DNA of 64,000 nucleotides, from positions 1,333,918-1,397,917 of the forward strand of contig CT971583.1 of the NCBI GenBank assembly GCA_000063505.1, read 5' to 3'. Positions 43,185 through 53,023 of the stretch are shown piece after piece. Positions within the stretch are counted from its first letter, which is position 1. Every line of letters begins with the position of its first letter. Below the pieces are notes generated by a model. It worked only from the letters and a program-made list of their open reading frames with translations, searched no databases and was not told the DNA's origin. The DNA is from Synechococcus sp. WH 7803 (GTDB lineage Bacteria > Cyanobacteriota > Cyanobacteriia > PCC-6307 > Cyanobiaceae). The translations under genes were made by a program, and so were the position numbers.

Positions 43185-43388
43185 TCAAAAGCCTTTCTTG
43201 GCATTTGAAAGCGTGCCATCTTCAGCATCATTAATCGATTTATAGCCCTCATCCTGGGGTACTGATGCCTGCAAGGGCATGGCACCCAAAGCTGGACTGA
43301 AGGGGTCAAGTTCCAAAACCCAGCGAAAAGAAAGGAGATGATTCGCGCCAAAGAAAATCCCCTTTACCACCCCCCGAAACTTAGACAC
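43185..43388 (-). CDS. small hypothetical protein, 67 aa
   Basis: GTG 43388 is preceded on the minus strand by TTGAGGAATT, an acceptable ribosome site. Product (M)SKFRGVVKGIFFGANHLLSF... then RWVLELDPFSPALGAMPLQ, followed by an acidic-to-basic tail. It may end at an island edge or be a degenerate piece. Family not recognised. It is in the same direction as the Nif11-like gene 18 bp upstream. Confidence 0.4.
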   Translation of the reverse strand: MSKFRGVVKGIFFGANHLLSFRWVLELDPFSPALGAMPLQASVPQDEGYKSINDAEDGTLSNAKKGF

Positions 43389-43406
43389 AATTCCTCAACA
43401 CGTCTT

Positions 43407-43652
43407 TTAACGCCCAATCGTGATCGGCGCTTCCTTGTTTTTCCACCACACCCAATCGCGAATGGGTGGGGTGTTGCTCAACTGCTCACGCGTTAACCCG
43501 AGCCCGAGCTTCTGGGACGCCCCCAAAAGAACGTCGAGCATCTCCTCACCGTTGCTGCAGCGTGCCAGCGCCTCGTTTGTTTTTTTCGCTCCATCCAGAG
43601 CTTGAACCAACAGGGCGACCCGACGGGCCACAGGAAGCGAACGAGGATCCAT
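43407..43652 (-). CDS. Nif11-like domain protein, 81 aa
   Basis: ATG 43652 (MDPRSLPVARRVALLVQALD). NEALARCSNGEEMLDVLLGA, then LGLGLTREQLSNTPPIRDWV and WWKNKEAP, has the Nif11-like helix pattern followed by a distinctive RDWVWWKNKEA tail that I associate with a conserved picocyanobacterial subgroup. It marks the return to GC-rich backbone. No modification enzymes are nearby, so a natural-product precursor role is not supported. Confidence 0.65.
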   Translation of the reverse strand: MDPRSLPVARRVALLVQALDGAKKTNEALARCSNGEEMLDVLLGASQKLGLGLTREQLSNTPPIRDWVWWKNKEAPITIGR

Positions 43653-43732
43653 AGGGGTTACGAAAGCTGGTAACAGTAACCATCTCCGCAGACAGGAACA
43701 GCCGAAGCCTTCAGAATCAACGAAAATTGTTC

Positions 43733-44395
43733 ATGGCAATGGCGGCCGCACAGGCAAAGCACTGGGTCATCGGTGATGTTCACGGGTGCCATGAAGCCCT
43801 GGTCAGGCTGCTGGCGGTTCTCCCCCATCACGACCACTTGGTGTTCTGCGGTGATGTGATCAACCGAGGGCCTGCCATTGCCAACTGCATGAATCAGGTT
43901 TGGGATCTGGTTTGCGCAGGGCGGGCCACATGGCTGCGCGGCAACCATGAGCAGGCCTTACTCCAGGGTCTTGAGCAATCCCCCGCCAGCGGCCATGACG
44001 ACCTCTTGACGATCGACACCTATCGCCAGCTCGGGGATTCTCTCTCTCGCCAGTGGCTGCAGCGTCTGCGGCAGCTCCCTGAGGTGTTCCAAGGCGAAGG
44101 GTGGGTCGCCACCCACGCAGGATTTGACAACTCCGGTCGCCCCGACCTGCACATCCGTGAACCCTTCTGGGATCACTACGACGGGCGCTACGGCCGGGTC
44201 GTTGTGGGCCATACCCCGCGACCCACTGTGGAGTGCCAAGGCCACATCGTGATGATCGACACTGGCGCCGTCTACGGCGGCCTGCTGTCGGCTTTTTGCC
44301 CTGAAACCGATGCGGTGGTTCAGGTGCAGGGCCCCAGAGCTGTCTCGACGACTGAGACGCACTCACGGGAACTGGCCACAGGGCTGCCTTGCTGA
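43733..44395 (+). CDS. PPP-family metallophosphoesterase (Ser/Thr phosphatase-like)
   Basis: 220 residues from ATG 43733 (43739 also possible). Metal-site motifs GDVHG (14-18), GDVINRG (40-46), RGNHE (69-73), a late HAGFD and VVGHTPRP give the full PPP set. Compact length resembles bacterial PrpA/ApaH-type enzymes: a protein phosphatase or a diadenosine tetraphosphatase cannot be told apart. It overlaps recC by 7 bp, suggesting coexpression with recCBD. Confidence 0.85.
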   Translation: MAMAAAQAKHWVIGDVHGCHEALVRLLAVLPHHDHLVFCGDVINRGPAIANCMNQVWDLVCAGRATWLRGNHEQALLQGLEQSPASGHDDLLTIDTYRQLGDSLSRQWLQRLRQLPEVFQGEGWVATHAGFDNSGRPDLHIREPFWDHYDGRYGRVVVGHTPRPTVECQGHIVMIDTGAVYGGLLSAFCPETDAVVQVQGPRAVSTTETHSRELATGLPC

Positions 44396-47300
44396 GGATT
44401 TATCGCAGCAACCGAGCCGAGCTTCTGGCTCAGCTGCTCGCTCAGGAGCTCAATCTCAACCCACCAGGGCCTTTCGAACAGGTTGAAGTGGTGGTGAACA
44501 CCTGGCCCACGAGCCGTTGGCTTGGGGAACGCCTGGCCAGCTTCAACGGAATCAGCGCCCTCGTTCGCTTCCCTTTTCCCGGGAGCCGCCTGCGCCAACT
44601 GGCGCAAGCCGTGCTGAGCAAGGAGCCCCCCCTGGAGGATCCCTGGCGTGCCGAACGCTTGGTGTGGACGGTGATCGCTGTGCTTCCGCAACTGATGCAG
44701 TGTGAGGAAGCCAAGCCGCTCAGGCAGTGGTGGAACAATCAGCGCACGACAAGCGACGCGCTGACGCGGGAGCAGTGGTTGCTTGCTCGCCAGCTGGCGG
44801 ATGCGGTGGATGATTACGCGCTCTACCGCCCCCAAGACCTGGCTGGCTGGCTGGCTGGCGATGACGGAGACCATCTCCCAGCCGTTCTGCGTTGGCAGCC
44901 CCTGCTTGTGCGTGCGCTTGCTGAGCGCCTTCCCTGCGAACCCTTCGGCCTGCAGGTTCAACAGGCCGTGGATCAGCTGCGCTCGGGGCAGGCGCCGGCC
45001 ACACCACTGCCGAAGCGCCTGAGGCTGTTCGGTCTCAGCAATCTCGCCCCAGTGCAGATCGATCTGCTGCAGGCACTGGCTGCCGTGATGCAGGTGGAGC
45101 TCTACTTGCTAACGCCCTGCCCAGACCTGTGGGAGCGATCAGCGCAACGACGGCGCCGACTGGGCGAGAACTGGACCGCATCCCCTGATGGAACCTGGCT
45201 GATCGAGGCTCCGAAACTGGAGGCCATCCTCGGTCGCATGGGAGGGGAATTCCAGCTGCTGCTGGAGGGCAGTGGCGACTGCTTACTCAGCAGCACGGAC
45301 CAGGCTGATCTGTTCGCCGACCCGGTGGCGATGGCAGCGTCTGAAGGCAGGCAGGGGTCCTTACTGGAGCAACTGCAACGACAGCTCGCAAGCAGCGAAC
45401 ACTTTCCCTTGCAGCACACGAGCGCTGATCGCTCGCTGCTGTTCATGGGCTGTGCAGGCCCCTGGCGGGAAGTGCAGCTGGTGCGGGACCAGATTCTTCA
45501 CTGGATGGCCGACGATTCCACGCTTCAACCCCGGGACATCCTCGTGATGACTCCCGATGTTGAGCGTTATGCCCCGCTGCTGGCCTCCGTGCTCTCTGAC
45601 CAGGACGCCACTGGAGTGGATCTGCCCTGGCGCCTGACGGACCGCAGTCAGCAGAACAGCCCTGGATTGCAGCAGGCCTTCATGACCCTGCTGCAGCTCA
45701 GTGCGGAGCGTCTCACCGCCACAGGACTGGAAGCACTGATGAGCAATCCGGCGTTTCTCGATCTTCAGGGTCTTGAGGCCCAGGAGGCGATGGACATCAC
45801 CGCTGCCTTGCAACGCAGCGGCTTCCGTTGGGGACTCGATCGAGAGGAGCGCCATGGCGATGACACCCACAGCCTGCGCTGGTGCCTGGATCGCTGGCTC
45901 ATCGGCCTGATCCTCCCCGATGAGCCTGGCCTGGCACTCGGCAGCTGTGCACCCGCCGTCGCGGATCTCAGCCTTCAGCAGCTCGAGCGCTGGTGGCCAC
46001 TCCTGGACCAGATCGCCCAGTGGATCGCGCAGTTGCGCCAAAGCGGAAGCTGCACGGTGTGGGTGGAACGCTTGCGGCGGCTGCTCTCCGATCTCTTCGG
46101 CGACGGCGGTGCCTGGGATTGGGAACTGCAGGCCATCCAGCAAGGCCTAGAGACCTGGCTGATCCAGGCAGGCCACTGCGAGCTCAACCTGGAAACCACT
46201 GTGGTGATCGCAGTTCTCGAGGAAGCACTGTCGGCCGACAGTGGCCGCTTCGGGCACCGCAGCGGTGCCATGACCGTGAGCGCCCTCGAACCGATGCGTG
46301 CCATCCCCCATCGGGTGATCGTGCTGATGGGGCTGGATGCCGCCTCCTTTCCGCGCACGCGCGAACGCCCGGGATTTCATCTGCTGGAGCGGCAGCGGCG
46401 GCTTGGGGACCCAAGCAGTACGGATCAGGATCGCTATGTGCTGCTCGAGGCGCTGCTCTCCTCCCGTCAGCACCTCTTAATCAGCTGGAGCAGCCGTGAC
46501 GAACGACGGGGCGACGCACTGCCACCCTGCCCGCCCGTGCAGCAGTGGCTCAACCTGCTGCGCCAGGAGCTCAGCGAGGAGGCGATGGCACAGGTGCTGA
46601 TCGAACCACCGGCCAACCCTTTGGATGCAGCCAACTTCATCCCTGCCAAAACGCACGCTTTGAGCTGCGACCGTCGCCTGCTTCAGGCCCGGCAGTGCCT
46701 GGATGATCCGCAAGGCCGGGCCCCAGGCCACGCCCCCCTCGGTCTCGCCCTGCCCATTCACTGGCCCCCGGAGGCGCCTCCCCCGCCAGCGCACGCCACC
46801 ACGCTGAACAGCGACCAAGTGGAACAGCTGGAACGCTGGCTGCAGGCTCCCCAAAGAGCCTGGCTGCGGGAGCGGGGCATCGAAGCCGGGGAATGGTGCG
46901 ATGCCGTTGAAGATCGTGCACCGCTGGCCCTGCCCGAACGCACCCTCCGCGCCTTGATCACCGAGCGCCTGCGTGATGAACTCGATCGGCTCAAGACCCA
47001 CCCTGAAGCCCGGTGGGACGTCACCAGATCTGGAGAGTGGATCCGCTGGAGTCAGGGCCGGGGACTGCTGCCGCCCGGGGCTGGGGGGGCCTTGGACGAC
47101 ATCCGCCTGGAACAACGCTGGAAAAACCTGCAAACCACTCTGTTCAGCCTCGGATCCCTCCAGCAGCCTCCGCGATGGGAAAGGCTTGCCACTCCTCCCC
47201 TGCCCATGGCGGGAGAGACCGCGGTGTTGATCAGTGCCTCCAAGCTTCAGGCCCGCAGCGTGCTCGAGGGCTGGCTGAAGCATCTGCTCAACCAACGGGC

Positions 47301-47706
47301 CGGCCGAGCCGCTCCGACGGTGGTGATCTGCCGCGGTGAGAGCAGCAGCAAAGCTGAAACCTTCAGCATCGCCATGCGCTGGCTGCCGATGGAGTCGCAG
47401 CAGGCTGATGGCTTACTCAGCGACCTGTTCGCGCTGGCTGAGGAAGGACGCCGGATCTGCTGGCCGATCCCCCCGGAAAGCGGACTGGCCCGGGCCGTTG
47501 CTCTGGCCAAAGGCAGAGACGTTGCCGACCGCGCCTTCAGCGCGTGCTGGCATGGCGGCATCAAACGCTGGGCGGAACGGGAACGCAGTGATCTCCAGGC
47601 CTGTTTCGGTAACGGTTGCGATGCGGAACGACTGCTCAGCAGCCCGGGGTTCGACAGTGCGTTCGACAGCTTGTATGCCCCGCTGCTCGAGGCCAGACGT
47701 CCATGA
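44389..47706 (+). CDS. recC: exodeoxyribonuclease V subunit gamma (RecC)
   Basis: 1105 residues, the length expected for RecC. Start appears to be TTG 44389 inside the phosphatase end, giving LRIYRSNRAELLAQLLAQEL, the typical opening (E. coli begins in the same way). The helicase-like fold lacks Walker residues, as RecC should; WRLTDRSQQNSP and VIVLMGLDAASFPR are family blocks. RecC splits strands and scans for Chi. ATGA overlap with recB. Confidence 0.93.
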   Translation: MLRIYRSNRAELLAQLLAQELNLNPPGPFEQVEVVVNTWPTSRWLGERLASFNGISALVRFPFPGSRLRQLAQAVLSKEPPLEDPWRAERLVWTVIAVLPQLMQCEEAKPLRQWWNNQRTTSDALTREQWLLARQLADAVDDYALYRPQDLAGWLAGDDGDHLPAVLRWQPLLVRALAERLPCEPFGLQVQQAVDQLRSGQAPATPLPKRLRLFGLSNLAPVQIDLLQALAAVMQVELYLLTPCPDLWERSAQRRRRLGENWTASPDGTWLIEAPKLEAILGRMGGEFQLLLEGSGDCLLSSTDQADLFADPVAMAASEGRQGSLLEQLQRQLASSEHFPLQHTSADRSLLFMGCAGPWREVQLVRDQILHWMADDSTLQPRDILVMTPDVERYAPLLASVLSDQDATGVDLPWRLTDRSQQNSPGLQQAFMTLLQLSAERLTATGLEALMSNPAFLDLQGLEAQEAMDITAALQRSGFRWGLDREERHGDDTHSLRWCLDRWLIGLILPDEPGLALGSCAPAVADLSLQQLERWWPLLDQIAQWIAQLRQSGSCTVWVERLRRLLSDLFGDGGAWDWELQAIQQGLETWLIQAGHCELNLETTVVIAVLEEALSADSGRFGHRSGAMTVSALEPMRAIPHRVIVLMGLDAASFPRTRERPGFHLLERQRRLGDPSSTDQDRYVLLEALLSSRQHLLISWSSRDERRGDALPPCPPVQQWLNLLRQELSEEAMAQVLIEPPANPLDAANFIPAKTHALSCDRRLLQARQCLDDPQGRAPGHAPLGLALPIHWPPEAPPPPAHATTLNSDQVEQLERWLQAPQRAWLRERGIEAGEWCDAVEDRAPLALPERTLRALITERLRDELDRLKTHPEARWDVTRSGEWIRWSQGRGLLPPGAGGALDDIRLEQRWKNLQTTLFSLGSLQQPPRWERLATPPLPMAGETAVLISASKLQARSVLEGWLKHLLNQRAGRAAPTVVICRGESSSKAETFSIAMRWLPMESQQADGLLSDLFALAEEGRRICWPIPPESGLARAVALAKGRDVADRAFSACWHGGIKRWAERERSDLQACFGNGCDAERLLSSPGFDSAFDSLYAPLLEARRP

Positions 47707-50700
47707 CAGGCCCAGGGGACGCCCGCACCATCCGGTTCGAACCGAACCGTTACCCGCTCAACCCAGGGCTGAGATTGTTGGAGGCCAGTGCAGGCACCGG
47801 CAAAACCTTTGCCCTGGCCCATCTGGTGATGCGACTCGTGGTGGAACGGGAGCTCAAACTCGATGCGCTGCTGGTGGTGACGTTCACAGAAGCCGCGGCC
47901 GACGAACTGCGCGACCGGATCGGCAAGCGACTCGACGGAGCGCTTCAAGGCCTTCTATGTCTTGAACAGGGAGGCGATGGCGAGGCCATGGCGACCGATG
48001 CGGTTCTTCAGGAATGGCTGGCGGAGCACGGCCGCGATCCAACAGGGCGTAAAAGCAAGGCGAGCCTGCTTCTTGAAGCTCTCGAAGCACTGGAGCGAGC
48101 CGACATCACCACCATCCATGGCTTCTGCCGGCGCACCCTCCGCCGCCAAGCCCTGGACAGTGGCCGAAGCATGGACCTCTCCGTTGATGATGACCCTCAG
48201 ACCCTGGTGGAAGAGGTCGCCCATGACCTCTGGCGCGAACAGGTCCTCACCCTTGATCCCGATGATGTCGCTGGGCTCTTGCAGTCAGGGCTGCGGGAAG
48301 ACACCCTGACGGCCGAACTCCTGCGTCTTGATGGTGATTGCGGTGTGCGGATCGCCGAAGACGCCGAGGTCATTGATACTGAAACCGCTCTGCGGGATGT
48401 CTTTCCCATCTGGCTCGAGCAGCGCTGGTTGCAGGTTGGCGAGCTCTGGAGCCAGGACGGCGACGCCCTCGAGCGTTGCCTGCGCGATTGCGCGCAGGAC
48501 TGGCACAGCCTCGGCTGCAAGGACACGAAGCCGTACAGCCGCAACCCCAGAAAGAATCGCGCCGCTCTGCTGAGCACCTGGCTTCAGACAAAGAACGACA
48601 CGCAATCGTTACCGATTCGTTACGCAAACGTGCGCAATCAGGACTTACTGGGCACTTATTACCACCCGGGCGTCTTTGCCAAAACAGCCCGGAAATGCGG
48701 CGAAGACGCACCGAGTCTGCCCAGACCGGAGCTGATGCGAGCCATCGCTGAACTCTGGGATGGACCTGGGGAGCAAACCTGGCGCTATCTGCTCATACGC
48801 GGCTTGCAGGAGATTGACCAACGACGCCAACGGCGCGGGGTGGTGGGTTTCTCCGGCCTGCTCGATGCACTGAACCCAACCGATCCATCCCGATCCCAAG
48901 CGTGGATCACAGCCCTGCGCGAGCGTTACAAGGTTGCGTTGATCGATGAATTTCAAGACACCGATCCCCTGCAGTGGAACCTCCTGCACCAGTGCTTTGC
49001 CTCCAGTGACCACCTGCTGTTGATGGTGGGTGACCCCAAACAGGCGATTTATCGCTTTCGCGGTGGTGATCTCCAGACCTACAAAACTGCTCGTGCTCAG
49101 GTCGATCGCATCGACGACCTGCTCGATAACCGGCGCACCACACCTCCACTGATGGAGGCCATGAATCACTTGATGTCCCCAGGACTCAAGCACTCCGAAC
49201 TCAGCGTTCCAGCGGTATCGGCGAAGGCCAGCTGCACCCCTCTGACGCTCCCGCCAGAGACGGCCCCCCTGCAAATCCTCGCGTTCAATCCCGATGATGC
49301 CGATGGGAGCAGGAGCCGAACCGATCTGGAGGCGACCATCCCTTGCTTCGCTGCGGATCTGCTGCTCCAGATCCTCGGCAACGACGCCTCGCTCACGCCT
49401 GCCGACTTCTGCATCCTTGTGAGTCGCCACCGACAGGCTGAAGCGATCCGTGACCAGCTTTCAAAGGTTGGCCTGCCCAGCCGCCTGATCAGCCCAGGGG
49501 ATGTGCTCAGCAGCCAGGGGGCCGGTGAGTTGCAGTGGTTTCTCGATGGCCTGGCCCGACCAGCGGACAATGAACGACTGCGTCGACTGGCGGCAGGAGC
49601 CCTGATGCAATGGCCTGCTCACACCCTCGAGGCCTGCGAACAAACCGGACAGCTCGACCTGTTCGCCGCCAAGCTGCAGACCCTGGCCGAAGCCTTGCCA
49701 CGGCTGGGACTGATGGGCTGCCTGGCCCAGTTGCTGGAAGGGGAAACCCTGGCGGACCTCTCCATCCGCGGACGGCTCCTTGGGGATCTGCTGCAGTGCG
49801 CACGCCTGGTGCAGGACGCCATGCACCGACAAGGGCTCAATGCTGCAGGAGGGGCCGACTGGCTACGCCGCCAACGCCTGCATCCACCGGACAACGTGCC
49901 GGATCAGCGTCAGCCCTACAGCGATCTGGCGGCCAGCGCCGTGGCCGTGGTGACGGTGCACCGCAGCAAGGGCTTGCAATATCCCGTGGTGATTTGCCCT
50001 TACCTCTGGGAGGCGCCATCCCCTGGGAAAGGGCCGCTATGGCGTCTTCCCGCAGGCGATCCCACAGGGAGCTGGAGGGTGGCCCTGAATCCGCACTGGG
50101 GCAGCGGCCAGGCCGCTGCCTGCGCCGACGCACTGGACTGCATGGCGGAGGCCGAACGCCTGGCCTACGTGGCGCTCACCCGCGCTGAACGCCATTTGGT
50201 GCTGTTCAGCGCTGGAGAAGCCAACCCCAGTGGCAACCCTCTGGATCCCTGGCTGAGTGCACTGGCCGATGGAAACCATCCGCACATCAGCCTGCATCAT
50301 CCGCGTTCTCCAGCGGCCCATCAGCGCTGGACCCCACCCAGACAGAACCAGACACTGCAGTGTGCACCAGTCCCGAAGGGAGCCCTGGATCGCTCCTGGG
50401 GACGCAGCAGCTACTCGGCATGGATCGCCAGTGCCTCGAACCACCACCCAAGCAAGCGCAGCAACCCCCACGAACTCGAAGAAGGCCGGGATGTGGATGC
50501 GGGCACCGACACCTCTTCGCTGCGCGAACCAGCCGTAGGGCTTAGCAGTGACGTTGAACGGGAGTTAGGCGACGCCTTGCCACCACGCAATGGCGCTCTC
50601 AGAACATTCCCCCGCGGCGCGTCAGCAGGGGATTGCCTGCACCGGATTCTGGAGCAGCTTCCCTTCGATCAGCCGGTCGAACAACCCGCCAACCAGGAGC

Positions 50701-51392
50701 TCGTTGCCCGAGAGCTGAGCCGTTCAGGCCTAGACCTCTCCTTGCAGGATGACGTTTTGAGCGCCATCAGCACCCTGCTCCGTTCACCGTTTGGCGGACC
50801 TCTCGGCCAGCTGCGCCTGGCTGATCTCCACAGCGGCCGGCGCCTGCATGAACTCAGCTTCGATCTTCCAGTCGCCCATGCAGGCAGCGCTGTGCGGGCC
50901 TCGACGCTCGCCAGAGCCTTCCGCTGCGATCCCAAGCAGCGGTTCGGTTCGGACTACGCCGCGCAGCTGGAGACGCTCGACATTCACAGCCGGGGCTTTC
51001 TCACCGGCTCGATCGATCTGGTGTTCACCGATGGGGATGATCTGAGCACGGCCCGATGGTGGGTCGCCGATTGGAAAAGCAACTGGATCGGCGAGCGGGA
51101 TGGTGAAGGTCAGCCCCTGCACTGCGGCCCGCGGCACTACACCCAAGCCGCGATGGAGGAGCAGATGCTTCAGCACCACTACCCGCTTCAAGCCCACCTC
51201 TACCTGGTTGCCCTGCACCGCTTCCTGCAGTGGCGCCTGATCGACTATTCCCCTGAGCGCCATCTCGGCGGCTATGCCTACGTCTTTCTGCGCGGCGTCA
51301 GTGAGCAGGGAGGAAGCGGGGTCATCATCGAGCCAGCCCCATTGCAACGGCTCGAGCATCTGAACACGCTTCTCCAGGGAACCCAGCCATGA
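47703..51392 (+). CDS. recB: exodeoxyribonuclease V subunit beta (RecB)
   Basis: 1229 residues from ATG 47703 (4-bp overlap with recC). UvrD-type helicase: Walker A ASAGTGKT (28-35), VDEFQDTD-like LIDEFQDTDPLQW, GDPKQAIYRFRGGDL, TVHRSKGLQYPVV. The C-terminal nuclease has Asp1123-x-Lys1125 in ADWKSNW, equivalent to the E. coli active-site DYK. With RecC and RecD it processes double-strand ends and loads RecA. Confidence 0.95.
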   Translation: MTGPGDARTIRFEPNRYPLNPGLRLLEASAGTGKTFALAHLVMRLVVERELKLDALLVVTFTEAAADELRDRIGKRLDGALQGLLCLEQGGDGEAMATDAVLQEWLAEHGRDPTGRKSKASLLLEALEALERADITTIHGFCRRTLRRQALDSGRSMDLSVDDDPQTLVEEVAHDLWREQVLTLDPDDVAGLLQSGLREDTLTAELLRLDGDCGVRIAEDAEVIDTETALRDVFPIWLEQRWLQVGELWSQDGDALERCLRDCAQDWHSLGCKDTKPYSRNPRKNRAALLSTWLQTKNDTQSLPIRYANVRNQDLLGTYYHPGVFAKTARKCGEDAPSLPRPELMRAIAELWDGPGEQTWRYLLIRGLQEIDQRRQRRGVVGFSGLLDALNPTDPSRSQAWITALRERYKVALIDEFQDTDPLQWNLLHQCFASSDHLLLMVGDPKQAIYRFRGGDLQTYKTARAQVDRIDDLLDNRRTTPPLMEAMNHLMSPGLKHSELSVPAVSAKASCTPLTLPPETAPLQILAFNPDDADGSRSRTDLEATIPCFAADLLLQILGNDASLTPADFCILVSRHRQAEAIRDQLSKVGLPSRLISPGDVLSSQGAGELQWFLDGLARPADNERLRRLAAGALMQWPAHTLEACEQTGQLDLFAAKLQTLAEALPRLGLMGCLAQLLEGETLADLSIRGRLLGDLLQCARLVQDAMHRQGLNAAGGADWLRRQRLHPPDNVPDQRQPYSDLAASAVAVVTVHRSKGLQYPVVICPYLWEAPSPGKGPLWRLPAGDPTGSWRVALNPHWGSGQAAACADALDCMAEAERLAYVALTRAERHLVLFSAGEANPSGNPLDPWLSALADGNHPHISLHHPRSPAAHQRWTPPRQNQTLQCAPVPKGALDRSWGRSSYSAWIASASNHHPSKRSNPHELEEGRDVDAGTDTSSLREPAVGLSSDVERELGDALPPRNGALRTFPRGASAGDCLHRILEQLPFDQPVEQPANQELVARELSRSGLDLSLQDDVLSAISTLLRSPFGGPLGQLRLADLHSGRRLHELSFDLPVAHAGSAVRASTLARAFRCDPKQRFGSDYAAQLETLDIHSRGFLTGSIDLVFTDGDDLSTARWWVADWKSNWIGERDGEGQPLHCGPRHYTQAAMEEQMLQHHYPLQAHLYLVALHRFLQWRLIDYSPERHLGGYAYVFLRGVSEQGGSGVIIEPAPLQRLEHLNTLLQGTQP

Positions 51393-53002
51393 TCCGCAGC
51401 GAAGGGGCACAACGCAGCCTGCAACTCGGCGACGGCGTGATGGCCATGCTGCGCCGCCGCCGCCCTCCTGCGGCAGACCTGTCAGCGACGGATCAGCAGG
51501 CGCTCGAGGAACTCGTTCAGGCACTCACTGCCGCACTGAGCGCGGGAGACACCAGCTTGCGCATCGAGGAGAACCAGCGCGAGCTGCTCGAGCGCAGCGG
51601 CTGGCTCACGGATCCTCCTCAGGTGATGGTTCTCGATGGCGATCAACTGCACTGGACGCGCTGGCATCAGGCCATGCAGCGCCTGGAGCTGGAGCTCATT
51701 GATCGCAGTCACGCACAACCCAGCGGCAGCCTTAAAACGGACAGCCTTCCCACGGACAGCCTTCCCCCTGACCTCGGGAGGCTCAATACGGAACAACGGG
51801 CTGCTGTTCAAGCGATCAGACGCCATCGCCTGGTGATGGTGAGCGGCGGCCCAGGAACGGGAAAGACCAGCACCGTGCAAGCGATGCTGCTGCAAGCCAT
51901 GGCTGAACGCGGAGCCCTGCGCATCCATCTGGCGGCTCCTACCGGCAAGGCGGCCCGGCGCCTGGAGGAAGCGCTGCAAAGCGACGCTCGGACCCGGAGC
52001 TTGCCCTGCACCACCCTGCATCGTCTTCTAGAAGCGCGCCCCAGTGGCTTCGCGCGCAATGGCAGGCATCCCCTGAATCTCGATCTGCTCGTGGTCGATG
52101 AGGCCTCCATGGTGGATCTCAACCTCGCGCAGGCTTTGCTCAGCGCCCTGCCTCGCGAAGCACAGCTGGTGCTCGTGGGAGATGCCGATCAGCTTCCGCC
52201 CATCGGCGTTGGAGCGGTCTGGCGCCATCTTCAGCATCCGGAGCGCCGGCACTGTTTCGGTGATGCCGCCATCAGCCTCCACCGGGTCTATCGCAACAGA
52301 GGTGAGCTGGCACGGCTGGGGAGCCTGCTCCGCGACGCTGGCGAAGAGGCGTTCTGGAACGCCTGCAACGGGCTGAACGACGGGGCGAATGTCACCCTCC
52401 AAATCTGCCGCGACCGTCGCATCCCCGACGCGGTGACCCAAACCTTGCGCCATCGCCTCGCCGAGCTCGGCCGCGCGACGGCCGACTTGAGCACCGACGC
52501 CGAGGGCCAACCCAATCCCACAACCAGCGCAGAACTGCTGGGGCGGCTCGACGATCTCATCGTTCTTTGTCCTCGTCGCCGGGGATCCTGGGGTGTTGAG
52601 GCCCTGCATCGCGAACTGGTGCAGGGCGATGATCCGGCGGGATGGCCTGAAGGGTTGCCGGTGCTGTGCAGCGAAAATCAGATGGATCTCGGACTCGCCA
52701 ATGGCGACCTGGGCCTGGCGATCGGTCGCGGTGCGTCGCGACGGTTGCTGTTCCGTTGCAACGACGGCCATGCAGGCAGCCTGTACCGACTGATTCATCC
52801 GGCGCGCATCCGCCAGCTGGAACCGGCTCTAGCCCTCACCATTCATAAGGCGCAGGGAAGTGAGGTCGACAACGTGATCGTGCTCTGGCCTCCACAGGAG
52901 GCACAGGAGTCTTCAGCCCTTCTCTACACAGCGATGACCCGGGCACGCCAACAGCTCATCCTGTATCGCCTGGCGCCAGACGTGATCGACGGCATGCTGT
53001 GA
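51389..53002 (+). CDS. recD: exodeoxyribonuclease V subunit alpha (RecD)
   Basis: 537 residues, 4-bp overlap with recB. Walker A GGPGTGKT (153-160), Walker B VDEASMVDL, GDADQLPPIG, and C-terminal TIHKAQGSEVDNV with ALLYTAMTRARQQ are the SF1B helicase motifs. A linker at 117-126 holds a perfect duplication of TDSLP, coded by two identical 15-bp units (51737-51751, 51752-51766), probably recent replication slippage in a tolerant loop. 5'-3' motor of RecBCD. Confidence 0.94.
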   Translation: MIRSEGAQRSLQLGDGVMAMLRRRRPPAADLSATDQQALEELVQALTAALSAGDTSLRIEENQRELLERSGWLTDPPQVMVLDGDQLHWTRWHQAMQRLELELIDRSHAQPSGSLKTDSLPTDSLPPDLGRLNTEQRAAVQAIRRHRLVMVSGGPGTGKTSTVQAMLLQAMAERGALRIHLAAPTGKAARRLEEALQSDARTRSLPCTTLHRLLEARPSGFARNGRHPLNLDLLVVDEASMVDLNLAQALLSALPREAQLVLVGDADQLPPIGVGAVWRHLQHPERRHCFGDAAISLHRVYRNRGELARLGSLLRDAGEEAFWNACNGLNDGANVTLQICRDRRIPDAVTQTLRHRLAELGRATADLSTDAEGQPNPTTSAELLGRLDDLIVLCPRRRGSWGVEALHRELVQGDDPAGWPEGLPVLCSENQMDLGLANGDLGLAIGRGASRRLLFRCNDGHAGSLYRLIHPARIRQLEPALALTIHKAQGSEVDNVIVLWPPQEAQESSALLYTAMTRARQQLILYRLAPDVIDGML

Positions 53003-53023
53003 GGGAGCGGCGACGGTTCAAAC

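Noticed and set aside
39000-43400. Prophage or integrative element with an intact integrase
   Set aside because: No tyrosine or serine recombinase, transposase, terminase or capsid-type frame is present in the segment.
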